From positions 3,881,977-3,945,976 of the forward strand of contig OW203989.1 in assembly GCA_934047225.1 (NCBI GenBank): a DNA stretch of 64,000 nt, written 5' to 3'. The notes under the pieces were generated by a model, which saw only the letters and a program-made list of their open reading frames with translations, was not told where the DNA came from and did no database searches. Both the position numbers and the translations under genes were made by a program. The stretch's first letter is position 1. Every line of letters begins with the position of its first letter. Origin of the DNA: Ypsolopha sequella (lineage: Eukaryota > Arthropoda > Insecta > Lepidoptera > Ypsolophidae). This document shows positions 22,955 through 34,734 of this stretch, one piece after another.

Positions 22955-23345
22955 CCAGTGGCGTAGCTATCGGAGGGCTATGCGTTGTAGTGCCCCGGGG
23001 CCCCCAAGAGATGTTTAAATATCTAAATCGAAAAAAGTATTTTACTATCATTTATTTTCGTTTAGTTTAACTTCGTCATTGTTTTGTTTTTAATTAAATA
23101 TTATTGCGTAACTTGGCGACCTCAAACACGACCTATAAAAAATGAGAAACTTAAAAAAAAATTTCTGTGTTTCTGTACGAATTCTATTGTACAATAAAGC
23201 AACATTCAAATCGAAAAATAGTAACCGAAACTACCTACATCACTATCAACAATGAAGTATTACATTTTTTAATTCACACTTGCTTATAAATAACTACGAT
23301 ACTTTCTAGGCATTCAAACGTCATAGGCGCCATTACTCAGTGGCT
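22955..23345 (+). mobile_element. hAT-like end and adjoining dispersed repeat
   Basis: CAGTGGCGTAGCTATCGG followed by GCCCCGGGGCCCCC resembles a hAT end. No matching right end (GCTACGCCACTG) was found. 23205-23345 is the repeat shared with 1590-1735. Confidence 0.45.
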
Positions 23346-24777
23346 CTACTGTAATACGAAAATGCCTTGATCTGCGGAATTATTTCCTGAAGTCGATTGC
23401 GGAAGTGACGTACAAGTTCTGAATAGGCTCCCTATACGAGATGTGAACATAGAAGTATCCACTTCAAAAATAAGGCCTCGGTATCTGTATATCTGTTTGC
23501 AGCACAAACTACAAATAGCATCTGTAATAGAACGTGTTTTATGTGAAATAGGTCATGTTCAAAGAGGCCGCCCTTTGTATTCGACGCAAATTCGCTTGAC
23601 ATACTGTCAAGATTGGTAACCGAGGATAGAAATCTGAATAAATTCACGATGATATTTTACTGTTAGTGGTTTGTAGACTGCTGTTAAGGGGTGTCTTGCT
23701 TGACTCTTGATTTATACCCGCCCCTACCGACGAAACTTGGATTTCAAAGACAATACACGTTTTTTTTGTTTCAGCCTTTGTAGGGACATGCGGCAGCGTG
23801 TGGCTGTGTTACGATCTTTTACTTTTACGAAAAGTTACGATCCGCGGTAAAGCAACTCTTGGCATGGTCATTATTGGGATCGGTGACCGTTAGTAGTATT
23901 TAGATCTGGGTCCCTGCGTCCCTCAGAAACCAGATAAAGCTGTTGGTTCCGGCTGATGTCGAAAGATAACATGGTCGTTATGCCATGGCATGGCAGAGAT
24001 GGCGGTCTTAACAACTCTGGTACCAGTGTGGCCACTGACCTCGATAGTGATTTAACAAGTTCACAAATTATTTCACATAATGTGCCATCGTGGTGACTGC
24101 CACTGACCTACTTAACGCTCTTATTACTATTGCAGTGCGGGTGATGAGTGGGACGGCGGGCTTTTCTTCGATGGTACATTTTAAAGTCTTGCTTTGCTTA
24201 AATATTTATTTATAATTCTGTCGCAACTATGGATGAAAGAGCGAATTTCTCCTACTACATGTGAAAACTTAAAAGGAGAATTCGGCAACAAAAACTGCTA
24301 AATATGTTATAAATGATTTTGATTTTTTGATTTTTGATAGGAGAAGCAAATTATAGGTATCCTAGGGCACGACTACTTTATGGGGACACTGTGGAACTCT
24401 TCATACATACAGATTAAAATTAAATGTATGTGTCTATAACTCAGGATAAGTCACCTGTAAAGTCTCCAACGTCATTTACTTTTTACCATTCATTTTATAT
24501 TTTTCGCAAAGCAATATGTCAAGAAATTCATAATGTCTGATAGAAATCATTGAATAGTAACAAGTTTTACTATGCATATAAGGTACCTACTTTTTGAAAT
24601 TAAGGTAATGTGGACAAAGATGGGGTGTAATTCAAAGTTTCTTCTTTCACACATTATTCGATTTACCATGAATGATTTATGCTACGGGTGTGCTGACGCT
24701 AAAACCGTTTTGATCTACCTAAATTTTAGACCAAAATTTGGCTTTAGATTTAGATCAGTATTTGTATATACGAGTAT
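23346..24777. other. gene-free stretch
   Basis: No recognisable gene. A TTTTTTTTGTTTCAG acceptor-like site at about 23760-23774 is not followed by a convincing exon. Confidence 0.4.
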
Positions 24778-24972
24778 ATATTATATATTTTTACTATATA
24801 AATACGAAAGTGTGTTGGTTGGTTTGTCTTTCTTTCACGCAGCAACGGAGCAACGGATCGACGTGATTTTTACATGTAAATAGTTAATGAACCGGAGAGT
24901 GACATAGGCTACTTTTTATGCCGGAAAAATGCAAACTAAATCAGCGCAGGCAAAGCCGCACGCAAAAGCTAG
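24778..24972 (+). mobile_element. short Helitron (non-autonomous), 3' end intact
   Basis: Contains TACTATATAAATACGAAAG, AGCAACGGATCGACGTGATT, AGAGTGACATAGGCTAC and the 3' end GCAAAAGCTAG followed by T. CTAG|T with a preceding GC-rich short hairpin is the usual 3' end of lepidopteran Helitrons. The 5' boundary (TC) is uncertain. Confidence 0.65.
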
Positions 24973-25019
24973 TTGGATATTTATTTGCAAAAAAAAAACA
25001 AACAACAGGCCTTTAACTT

Positions 25020-25278
25020 TTTTTATTGTTATTTTTTATTGTTTTTTTTATTGTTTATATGTTTGTATAAGTATGTATTATTGCGTCACAGCACCATGCT
25101 GAGTTATGGACAATTTGGTGACGTTGAATGCATGGGATAGTTTCATCCTAATCTTAGACTATTGTGATTAATATGTTAATTATAAGTACTAGTTTTAAGT
25201 TAAAAGTTATTATGTACTTGCTTTTCCATGTATTCTTTTTGTCCCCAAATAAATTTCTTTCTTTCTTTCTTCTTTCTT
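25020..25278 (+). mobile_element. LINE-like 3' end with (TTTC)n tail
   Basis: AT-rich sequence ending CCCCAAATAAATTTC followed by (TTTC)n at about 25253-25275. AATAAA plus a short tandem tail is typical of non-LTR 3' ends. No ORF part remains. Confidence 0.5.
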
Positions 25279-26079
25279 AACTAAGCTGATAAACTTCTGC
25301 GACTTGGGAAAAAAAAAAAACTTTTTTAGAAAATATAAATAAACTGTTTTTTAATAGAATAGTTTTGATAGGTTTTAGCAGCACTGTAGCAGTTTTTTAT
25401 ATAATTTAAATTTCACCATCATACCCAAATTATACTATCATTTATTAGGCTGAATGGTTTCTTAGTTGATAAAATATCTAAAAAGCAAAAACTTGCCAAA
25501 AAAATCGCCAAAGACTGGTTCTGTGCAAATGTTTCACTCAGACAAGCTCAAAACTTTGGCTGCTTGTGAATCCGTAAAACACTACCAAGTAGGTATCAAC
25601 TCCACTTAATGTCCCTCACAGAACAATTAGAAGCCCCAATTTCTCAAGTAGCAACTCCAGATGCAGCGATGCAAAATTGTCTTAATTTCAGCTGCAGCAG
25701 TGTTTTGGACAATATATAGCTTCTGTAGACATCAACGCTTCAAAAAATCTTAATACCTTGGGATAAAGTTGATTTCCATTTGCTCTTGTGTCAATGTATA
25801 TTGGTCGGTGCAGCCTCCGTGAAATTATTTCGTGGAGAGAAACAAATGAGTAAATTTACTAACTGAATTTAGTGTGGAAAGAACGGGTTCCGTAACCATA
25901 ATGTGGTACTAATTGCCTGGTAAAGTATTTTGAATAAGTGGGTCTACACTAGCTTTATAGGGCATGCAGGTTTCATCCCTGTGTTTATCTCATCGAACAG
26001 GGTTGTTTCTGTATGATTTCTCTTCACGCTTTAGCAGTGCTATCACATACTACATTAGTGGTCTGTGAGTGCTATAATA
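25279..26079. other. gene-free stretch
   Basis: No gene or clear repeat boundary was recognised. Confidence 0.35.
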
Positions 26080-26492
26080 CTATATTTATTTATTATTTTT
26101 TATTATTGCTATTGTTGTAATAATTTAAAACTGTTATCGTTTGGAATTTGTTTTTGTGTGTTTGTTATTTGTTGGTTTAGGGATACTGAAATTGTCTGTA
26201 TTTTTATGGGTTGCAAAGAAGCTTATTAATTTAATTGTCAAATAGTCTAGATGTTATTGTGTTCTGTCGTACTTATAATTGAATATTTTACTTTTTATTT
26301 TATTTTTAATATAGGTATACTTATACTTATGACATATATACAGGCATCCACTGAAAATCAGCGTCATGGCGCTAGCCATGCTCATGACACATGCTGAGTG
26401 GAGACCTATTTGGTATTATTATTAGTCTCTAGTTGTTAGTTTTGAGCAAAAATGAGGAAATACCAAATAAAGCTATTCTATTCTATTCTATA
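26080..26492 (+). mobile_element. LINE-like 3' end with (TTCTA)n tail
   Basis: Ends GAAATACCAAATAAAGC followed by (TATTC)n. The preceding TGAGTGGAGACCTATTTGG and poly-T/A composition fit a LINE 3' UTR. Not coding. Confidence 0.45.
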
Positions 26493-27002
26493 CCTAAGAT
26501 GAAATCTTGTCGGTCCTATGACGTTTTAAAACAACTTCGGGGCCATGAACGTTAAACATATTAAAATCAACTCTATCGCTTGTCATTAAAAGTCCGGGTA
26601 GTTTTTGGCTTGTCAAAAATAAGACATGCACAATCAAGTCTTAAATTGATCTGTGGCAAAATAGCGCTCTGAAAAGTGACCGAAGCCAGGAAGCCAGGAA
26701 AAAAAGACATAATAGCATGATACCAATAAGATCGTGGCCCCCTTTTCTAAAAGTACCTATTTATTTAACATGTTGCGAGACACACAGGAAAAATGAGGAA
26801 GCGCAAAGAAAATTGGGATATCAACGTAATTGACCACGTGCATATAATAGGCTTCGTGAAATAATCGTTACCGGGCGAATATGGCAAGGAAACTAATGGA
26901 TTTTAACATGGAGGAATTTTTACATATGGATTTTTACAAAAAATTAATTTCATTAAGGGAAATTTGATGGGATATGTGACCGAAGCAAAGGAGGTGTTTC
27001 AG

Positions 27003-27360
27003 GATCATTCATTCATTCATTCATTCATTTATTTATTCCTCTGTAGGAGCATAAATCACACTTAGATAAGTCAATATACAGAACTAAAATCAAATTAAAA
27101 CATAAAACATGAAAATTGAAAATGCTTAAAATCTAACAATTTAAAATCTTAAAATCTCTTTAAGACAAAACCAAGAAATGCTCCTGCACGGTGTCAAGTC
27201 ATCAATGCAGGTACGAAAATTAATTTTATCGTACCCATCGGACCAGATGGAGATCTCTTTTATCTGCTTATAATGGACTACAGAAGCCCATTTCCGTTCG
27301 GGATGAAAAGGACAAAAAATCTCTAGATCTTACAAGGCAATAAAGCTGAAAAGTTGGTAT
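27003..27360 (-). mobile_element. LINE-like 3' end (reverse) with (ATTC)n tail
   Basis: (ATTC)n at 27006-27029 followed by TTTATTTATTCC is the mirror of a non-LTR tail. The body continues to the left edge of the 105-bp array. Nothing codes. Confidence 0.4.
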
Positions 27361-28847
27361 GTGGAATTTTCCATGATAGTACCTGTGCCGGCGCTCCCAT
27401 CAGTCCGTGTAGCATTCATTATAGAGCAGACAGCGGTCTTCAGTTTTGAGGCATCGAGTGACTCCGGTACATTTTCCATGATAGTACCTGTGCCGGCGCT
27501 CCCATCAGTCCGTGTAGCATTCATTATAGAGCAGACAGCGGTCTTCAGTTCTGAGGCATCGAGTGACTCCGGTACATTTTCCATGATAGTACCTGTGCCG
27601 GCGCTCCCATCAGTCCGTGTAGCATTCATTATAGAGCAGACAGCGGTCTTCAGTTCTGAGGCATCGAGTGACTCCGGTACATTTTCCATGATAGTACCTG
27701 TGCCGGCGCTCCCATCAGTCCGTGTAGCATTCATTATAGAGCAGACAGCGGTCTTCAGTTCTGAGGCATCGAGTGACTCCGGTACATTTTCCATGATAGT
27801 AGCTGTGCCGGCGCTCCCATCAGTCCGTGTAGCATTCATTATAGAGCAGACAGCGGTCTTCAGTTCTGAGGCATCGAGTGACTCCGGTACATATTCCATG
27901 ATAGTACCTGTGCCGGCGCTCCCATCAGTCCGTGTAGCATTCATTATAGAGCAGACAGCGGTCTTCAGTTCTGAGGCATCGAGTGACTCCGGTACATTTT
28001 CCATGATAGTACCTGTGCCGGCGCTCCCATCAGTCCGTGTAGCATTCATTATAGAGCAGACAGCGGTCTTCAGTTCTGAGGCATCGAGTGACTCCGGTAC
28101 ATTTTCCATGATAGTACCTGTGCCGGCGCTCCCATCAGTCCGTGTAGCATTCATTATAGAGCAGACAGCGGTCTTCAGTTTTGAGGCATCGAGTGACTCC
28201 GGTACATTTTCCATGATAGTACCTGTGCCGGCGCTCCCATCAGTCCGTGTAGCATTCATTATAGAGCAGACAGCGGTCTTCAGTTCTGAGGCATCGAGTG
28301 ACTCTGGTACATTTTCCATGATAGTACCTGTGCCGGCGCTCCCATCAGTCCGTGTAGCATTCATTATAGAGCAGACAGCGGTCTTCAGTTCTGAGGCATC
28401 GAGTGACTCCGGTACATTTTCCATGATAGTACCTGTGCCGGCGCTCCCATCAGTCCGTGTAGCATTCATTATAGAGCAGACAGCGGTCTTCAGTTCTGAG
28501 GCATCGAGTGACTCCGGTACATTTTCCATGATAGTACCTGTGCCGGCGCTCCCATCAGTCCGTGTAGCATTCATTATAGAGCAGACAGCGGTCTTCAGTT
28601 CTGAGGCATCGAGTGACTCTGGTACATTTTCCATGATAGTACCTGTGCCGGCGCTCCCATCAGTCCGTGTAGCATTCATTATAGAGCAGACAGCGGTCTT
28701 CAGTTCTGAGGCATCGAGTGACTCTGGTACATTTTCCATGATAGTACCTGTGCCGGCGCTCCCATCAGTCCGTGTAGCATTCATTATAGAGCAGACAGCG
28801 GTCTTCAGTTCTGAGGCATCGAGTGACTCCGGTACATTTCTCAGCAC
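27330..28847 (-). CDS. possible repetitive protein, 35-residue repeats (unproven)
   Basis: The - frame across the array codes for 14 repeats of 35 residues, each containing NVPESLDASELKTAVCSIM and NATRTDGSAGTGT. It begins at a GTG, not ATG; just upstream a TAG stop overlaps an acceptor-like CCCTAG, preceded by a T-run and TGATGAAT. After the last unit it ends with a short unrelated tail. The + strand is equally open (35-residue repeat with MIVPVPALPSVRVAFIIEQ). Because a 105-bp unit is a multiple of three, one stop-free unit guarantees a long frame, so length is not evidence of coding. No family recognised. Confidence 0.2.
   Translation of the reverse strand: MLRNVPESLDASELKTAVCSIMNATRTDGSAGTGTIMENVPESLDASELKTAVCSIMNATRTDGSAGTGTIMENVPESLDASELKTAVCSIMNATRTDGSAGTGTIMENVPESLDASELKTAVCSIMNATRTDGSAGTGTIMENVPESLDASELKTAVCSIMNATRTDGSAGTGTIMENVPESLDASELKTAVCSIMNATRTDGSAGTGTIMENVPESLDASKLKTAVCSIMNATRTDGSAGTGTIMENVPESLDASELKTAVCSIMNATRTDGSAGTGTIMENVPESLDASELKTAVCSIMNATRTDGSAGTGTIMEYVPESLDASELKTAVCSIMNATRTDGSAGTATIMENVPESLDASELKTAVCSIMNATRTDGSAGTGTIMENVPESLDASELKTAVCSIMNATRTDGSAGTGTIMENVPESLDASELKTAVCSIMNATRTDGSAGTGTIMENVPESLDASKLKTAVCSIMNATRTDGSAGTGTIMENSTYQLFSFIAL
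27371..28840. repeat. tandem array, 14 units of exactly 105 bp
   Basis: CCATGATAGTACCTGTGCCG recurs at 27371 and every 105 bp to 28736. All 14 units keep exact length with no indel. Only seven substitutions from consensus are visible: T in units 1 and 8 (CAGTTTTGAGG), G in unit 5 (GTAGCTGTG), A at the unit 5/6 border (ACATATTCC), and T in units 9, 12 and 13 (GACTCTGG). That is about 0.5 per cent divergence, so amplification or homogenisation is recent. One frame is open on each strand. Confidence 0.97.
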
Positions 28848-29102
28848 CGCCGACGAAGCCTAGGGTTATCAATCACATCATTCATCAGAAAAAAAAACAA
28901 TATGTTCTCTAGTATGGAATCCTCTTGGTGGAGTCTTCTCTGCTCTATCTATAGGTAGGTATACCCGCTTACGGCCTGTTTAGATAAAATAGTAATGTCA
29001 TAAAAAAATATATGTGAAAAAATCACAAATATCTGAATATTTTTCACAAGAGTTTATTAATTAATTCAATCAAATAATTCACTGTTATCTGCAATTAATT
29101 AC

Positions 29103-29400
29103 CGCCTCTGTAGTCGAGTGGTACAGCGCTCGCCTCCTAATCCAGAGTTCGTGGGTTCAATTCCAACAGTGTACATTAATTTGCGTTCGGTCTGCGTGCT
29201 TCGGAATTTTCAATAGAAAAGCGGCGATAGGGCTCGCCAGCACTCACCACGGGTGTACCATGTCTGGACTGCGACTTTCATAGTTCACACCATAGATATC
29301 CGATTCACACGTATAGGAACACCTCTCTCACCCTCTCGAGGATTAATGTCGTGACAATAATGTAATAATTTGATGAATAAATATATCAATATTGGTTATG
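29103..29400 (+). mobile_element. tRNA-derived SINE
   Basis: The pol III A box TAGTCGAGTGG (29111-29121) and B box GGTTCAATTCC (29154-29164) are canonical and correctly spaced. The acceptor and anticodon stems do not pair well (TCCTAATC loop), so it is not a working tRNA gene. A tRNA-unrelated body follows (GCGGCGATAGGGCTCGCC, CTCACCACGGG) and then an AT-rich end. Confidence 0.75.
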
Positions 29401-30800
29401 CTGATCTCGACTCATACCCGTATAATACAATTTTGTCACTCAAAAAATCTGTTGATTTTTGCCAAATTATGTTATGTATGTCAAGCTTACCGCGCTCACG
29501 GGGTACAGGGGCTGGGGGACGGAAGCACGGGTTTGACAAGATAAGATAAGATATTTATTTATTTAAATATTTACATTTTGCAATTCTTATTACATGATTT
29601 ACCAGAACAAAGTAAATAATTATGAATATTTGTATCGTAACATAAGATTTATTAGTGTAGCAAGAACGCAATTTCAATTTGTGAGCTTCAGACTTAAAGA
29701 GGCCTATGACCCATATCTAGATGTTCAGACTTAAGGGGCTGCACAATGCTAAAATTCAGTCCGCTTTTGTTTTTTAATTGTCTATCCTGCTCTAATCAGA
29801 TGCCGCGCACGTAAAACTCCAGTTATTTTGAAATCGCAGCTATATTAGGAAATTAACTATAATTTCTTTATGTAATAAGGATGTATTTTTCTAGTAAGTA
29901 TCTGCGTGTGTTGGTTTCACTTCAATAGGTTTTGAAATATGGAAACTGAATCGCTTTTTTCGTGAAATTCATACTTTTTTAAAAGTATTGCAATTAAAAG
30001 AATATGGAAAGTATGTTCATTTATAAAGTGTAATTAATAATTGTCTTGAAAGAAAAAACACGTCATATTTTTCTTAAATTTTTACCATCTACATTGACGG
30101 AACTGAATCCAATGCAAAACTGGTGTTTAGCATTGTGGAGCCCATAACTAAATGTTCTGCGAGCGTCGCCTAGCTAAAAGAACGTATAAAACTAACAAAC
30201 ACAAAGAAAGAAAAAAGGGAACCACTACCACACCAATCTATACATTCATTAAATTTATTTTTCCTTATATTTGACAGCCCTACACAAAACTGCATTCGCC
30301 TAATGCATCTCCGACTCACATCTCGCGCCGCGGTGAGGAGCGGGGATGGGAGGGGGTTAGCAGAGCACATAAATTGTGTTACATGTGTAGCCATTATGTG
30401 TTCTCACAAATAATTGAGTTGGTGGCTGGTTGCCTTCTTACTTGCAGCGTGAAAGCGAACTAAAAGGCTGCCCGTTAGACGGAAAGCTCGTATTTGTTTA
30501 CTGGCAAATTGATGGAAGAAAATAGTGGAAGTCATGATAATCTGTGGGGATGGATTATCATCTCTTTCAGGGACATAACGAGACGCAATAGAAAAAACAA
30601 AAACAGAATCACATCTGATGGCAGTCTGTGTTCCTGAACGTTGAAAATTTAGGCAAATATTAATAAATTAGGATATTATTAACGAACAACGCATATTGGG
30701 ATTTCGTGCGAGCACAGTGCTCTTAATATTGAACTACCCCGGAAATTATTTGACATTTATCGCAAGCGTGAAACATGTAAACAATATTGTGTAAATAATT
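29401..30800. other. gene-free stretch with one reversed LINE-like end
   Basis: 29535-29760 starts with (GATAA)n and ATTTATTTATTTAAATA, the mirror of a non-LTR 3' tail. The rest (to 30800) shows no gene; CGCGCCGCGGTGAGGAGCG near 30325 is a local GC-rich spot. Confidence 0.4.
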
Positions 30801-30977
30801 AATTAATTAAATTAATAATAATAACTTTATTTTATTTTATTTGTTTGGATCACCAACATCAGGTACATAAATACATTTTCATAACATAACATAAAGTTTT
30901 AAGCTATATGCCCAGATAATTACAGGTGAGCACCACATGCAAAAAAGGATATAGTGAACAATGTTAAATTATTTACA

Positions 30978-31312
30978 AAAACAGAAGATTAAATTACAGG
31001 ACCATGACATGATATAACTAAGATTAACTAAAAACTAATTACTAAGATTAACTAAAAACTAATTACTAAGATTAATTTTATTTATTTATCGTTTGGCGTT
31101 TATATTTTTTTAATTATACATTATTTAATTATAATTATACATTTTGTTTTAATTATACATTAATTAAAACAGAAGATTAAATTACAGGACCATGACATGA
31201 TATAACTAAGATTAACTAAAAACTAATTACTAAGATTAACTAAAAACTAATTACTAAGATTAATTTTATTTATTTATCGTTTGGCGTTTATATTTTTTTA
31301 ATTATACATTAT
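30978..31312. repeat. 188-bp tandem duplication, second copy cut by a MITE
   Basis: AAAACAGAAGATTAAATTAC starts at 30978 and again at 31166. The units are essentially identical and each holds a 24-bp sub-repeat (AAGATTAACTAAAAACTAAT). The second unit stops at 31312, where family M1 begins. The body looks like part of a non-LTR 3' region. Confidence 0.85.
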
Positions 31313-31576
31313 ACAACGTGTCACAGAAAGGTGTAATCATATTTGAAGAGCTTATTCAGTCAATGGTATAGAATAACTTTTACTATGGAGCCAACCCTGA
31401 AATCTCAAAAAAAAACCTCCCCTTCCATACATTTCGGCCGAGCGGCATTGCATTTTTCTATGAAACTGTAAAAAAAATTTTTCGAAATTCAGGTTTTGTT
31501 CCATAGTAAAAGTTGTTCTATACTATTGACTGAATAAGCTCTTCAAATATGGTTACACCTTTCTGTTACACGTTGT
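31313..31576. mobile_element. MITE family M1, complete copy
   Basis: ACAACGTGTCACAGAAAGG and the complementary CCTTTCTGTTACACGTTGT-like end (ACACCTTTCTGTTACACG) bound a 264-bp foldback with arms of about 75 bp. The core is TTTCGGCCGAGCGGCATTG. Flanks are TAT/ATA, consistent with a TA target. Confidence 0.9.
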
Positions 31577-31945
31577 ATATATTTATTTAAATCAATGAGT
31601 CTTTGGAGGTAATCGATCACTGGTGGAGTCAGGGTTTTGAATTCCTCCATGGGGCCATTTAAGAATATAGTGGGCAGTCGGATGTTGTATGTATCACTGT
31701 TTGCTTCTGACATCCACAAGGACACCCAAAATCGACTAAAAGAGCATTATCTTCCTCTTTCATAAGTCAATTTGGCTTATTTGGCAATTGAAAATGGCTA
31801 CTGCTTAACTTTTTGATTTAAAGGGGATGGGGAAGGGGAACAGGGATAGAGGCTTACACAGATATCTCCACTTTTATGGTCACCACAGTTTCCAAAATCA
31901 TTTCACTTAAATAGCAAGGTGTACCCAGCAAGTACCCGAACTCAA

Positions 31946-32085
31946 CATCATCACCATATGACCATCACCATCACCATCGCCATCGCCATCGCTACCGTCA
32001 CCGTCATCATCACCGTCACCGTCACTGTCACCATCACCGTCACCGTCACCGTCACCGTCATCGTCATCATCATCATCATCATCAA
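31946..32085. repeat. trinucleotide microsatellite (CAT/CAC/CGT)
   Basis: An imperfect run of CATCAC, CATCGC and CACCGT triplets ends in (CAT)n. The Asp/Gly-rich and Thr/Val-rich frames through it are products of the repeat. Confidence 0.95.
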
Positions 32086-32214
32086 TAATATGAAACAACA
32101 AAAAGTTAAATATTTCTTCAATTGCGCTCTCTACGTTTCTATGGGAAATTTGTGTAGTATATTATTAGAACCGTGGATAACCCTATGTATCGAGTAACAA
32201 GATGTGGCCAATTC

Positions 32215-32635
32215 AGAGATGTGTATAAAAAAACTACATTAAAATAAACAGGGTTGGCTGAGCGCAATCAGGAGTATTTTACACAACCAGAAAAAAAAAA
32301 ACTGATAGTAAAATCACGTCTATAAGTAATAAGGAGAGGCTTACTACGTTCGATAGAGTATATCAAAAGGTAATTAAAAAAATAAGGTTAGCGCGTCCTA
32401 TGTTGGTACTAACGTAAGTCAGCCTGATTTTATCGAAAATAGATTTATTTGAAAAAATCGATTCAGCATCGTTTTCAGCGAGATGTGACCAATTCGTAGT
32501 TGTATAGAAACAAAAACTACATCAAAATAAACAGGGTTGGCTGAGCGCAACCTGGAGCATTTTGAATAGTCAGCAAAAACAAAATGCTCCACGTTGTACT
32601 TAACCAACCCTATTTATTTTAATGTAGTTTTTAAG
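32215..32635. repeat. dispersed duplicate blocks
   Basis: AAAATAAACAGGGTTGGCTG with GAGCGCAA occurs at about 32240-32275 and 32525-32560, each after a GATGTG.CCAATTC block. A reversed copy (CCAACCCTATTTATTTTAAT) is at about 32605. Non-coding. Confidence 0.6.
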
Positions 32636-32965
32636 GTTCCGTACCCAAAAGGTAACCAACGGGACCCTATTACTAAGACTCCGCTGTCCATCTGTCTGTC
32701 CGTCTGTCTGTCCGTCTGTCTGTCCGTCTGTCTGTCCGTCTGTCTGTCGGTCTGTCACCAGGCTGTATCTCATGAACCGTGATAGTTAGACAGTTGAAAT
32801 TTTCACAGATGATGTATTTCTGTTGCCGCTATAATACTAAAAAACAGAATAAAATAAATATTTAAGGGGGCTCCCATGCAACAGACATGTTTTTTTTTTG
32901 CTGTTTTTATAGATAATTATACGGAACCCCTCGTGCGCGTCCGACTCGGTTTTTTTTTCTACACA
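32635..32965 (+). repeat. interspersed repeat B-type element with 12-bp satellite
   Basis: Starts GGTTCCGTACCCAAAAGG, includes TACTAAGACTCCGCTGTCC, then (CTGTCTGTCCGT)n at about 32693-32752, GCTGTATCTCATGAACCGTG, GAAATTTTCACAGATGATG, and ends TACGGAACCCCTCGTGCGCG. This is a well-known lepidopteran interspersed repeat. Confidence 0.8.
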
Positions 32966-33059
32966 ACTTCTGTACCATCTTGTTACTCGATACACAGAGT
33001 TAACTACTGTTCGCTCATAGTTTATATTTATTTTCGTAAATTTTTCGTGACTAAATAAA

Positions 33060-33540
33060 TTTACGTCGCCGGTATTTTTCAAACCTCGTCTCATTAAGAG
33101 GCTATGCGAATTTTATTTTTGTCACTGTCACTCCAAGCGAAAAATCGCGCAGTGCGAGAGGGGCGGATTCAGGGCAAAAGGGAAAAAAGTTGGTTTTATA
33201 TTTTTATTAAAAAAACTAAAATAGCTAGCCAAATATCAAATCTCTAGATGTGTTGAAACACACCTAATAAAATATATTTGAGTTCTGTATATGGTTCCTA
33301 TTCGTCAAATTAGGAGAAAATGTGTGTTTGAAGACCTCATTTCAACAATTATTTCTATCGAGGAAAATTTATCCAAACATGTTTTCCAATTTCAAAACCC
33401 TAGATTATATAGTCAAAATGCATCAGAAAATTTTCCGTGTTTTTCATGAAATACACAGAAAAGAAACACCCGTATTTTTTTCGCATATCGCCTTAATACA
33501 GAGAACCTTAGACAGGAACACAATCATCGATGCTTAGTCG
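33060..33540. repeat. dispersed repeat family J, copy 1
   Basis: GTGCGAGAGGGGCGGATTC, GACCTCATTTCAACAATT and TCGCATATCGCCTTAA resemble parts of 35220-35775 (GTGCGAGGGGGACGGATTC, GGTATCGCCTTAA). The 71-codon frame is not supported. Confidence 0.4.
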
Positions 33541-34205
33541 TTCGTTACCGACTTTTTCCATTAACCTGACACGCCAACAGGCGGCAGGTTAAATTGTTGT
33601 AATATTTTCATTTTTATACACGGTGCTCCGATAATCAACGGCGCGCGTCAAATTGCTCGACCTCCCCTGGGTAACAATTTATCGGGTTTGAAATAAACTG
33701 AACACCCTGTTGTTATTGGTTATGTACAACATGCGCCATGTATTTTGTACTGCATACTGTTTACATTCAGTGCGTTTGTTCAGTTGAATATTAATTGAAA
33801 ATGTTGGCTTTGAAATGGTAATTAATTTCTGGCAATTAGTGAAATGTATACCGAAACCACTAAAATTCACTAAATAGTTGCCATGTTACATGGTTTCAGT
33901 TAAGGCTTCCAAATATTCCGGGATTGTGCCTGAGTTTAATTTTCACAAGAGACGTTGAAAACCTTCAATGAAGTACATAGTTTGTGTTTAAGTTTTTGTT
34001 CCTTGGAAGAAAAAAGTATTGGGCTGTTCGTTTTAACCCCCCTAATTTTCATTATCGCAAAAAAAATAGGTCTCAATTTAGATCGTAGCTCGGATAAATC
34101 TTATAGATAATTTATTTTTTCATCAGTCTGTCTGCAATGCACTCTCGAACAAATAAACTGTTTTGACTGACAGTTATTTATTAATTTATTAGATATATTT
34201 ATTTA
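33541..34205. other. gene-free stretch
   Basis: No gene or well-bounded repeat recognised. Confidence 0.35.
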
Positions 34206-34580
34206 CTAGCCTTTCGCCTGCGGCTCTGCTCGCGTTTATTTAATTTTAGCCCCGTTTTTGTCTTAGGCGTTTTTTATCAACACCCCTTATATCTTTACGT
34301 TGACCTGCACCCGTACTTGTGATTCAACTGGGTCGTGTCGCGCACGGTTAATAACTGTGCTACGAGTGCAGGATTACTACGATGAAAATAAAAAATAAAA
34401 CGAATCAAAATCCATTTAAGGAGTTCTCAAGTTAAAACGGCACATACATACAAACAGACAGACAAAAACTCTAAAAATGGTAGTTGTGGCTTCAGTACAA
34501 TAATAATTAATTATTTAATTTCATTTAAAGTTTTGAAAAAAGATCAATGTTTTACTACTTTATTATTAGTATATAATAGA
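34206..34580 (-). mobile_element. short Helitron, reverse orientation
   Basis: On the - strand it starts TCTATTATATACTAATAATA after an A and ends GCGGCTCTG-mirrored sequence with GGCTAG followed by T. Start TC, end CTAG and A/T flanks match Helitron insertion rules. It contains CATACATACAAACAGACAG. No Rep/helicase coding. Confidence 0.7.
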
Positions 34581-34734
34581 TATAGATGTATACGTTATAC
34601 TATCGACCAAAAATCCTTTCTCCAACTTTTCACCCGTATTGTTTGCAAAAGTGACTCTGGGGCACTTCATTCGATGGTATGACATACCCGCCTCGGTTTG
34701 TACTTACTTTATAATATTTTAGATGTTATTTTAT

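Noticed and set aside
27371..28840. CRISPR-like array
   Set aside because: Units are 105 bp and contiguous with no unique spacers, and the context is a eukaryotic genome. It is a tandem repeat.
29103..29175. Functional tRNA-Arg gene
   Set aside because: The A and B boxes are good, but the acceptor and anticodon stems do not pair, and a SINE body follows.
31907..32101. Asp/Gly-rich protein on the - strand
   Set aside because: The frame is only a translation of the CAT/CAC/CGT microsatellite.
32594..32782. Protein with repeated SVCL on the + strand
   Set aside because: It arises from the 12-bp CTGTCTGTCCGT satellite inside a dispersed repeat.
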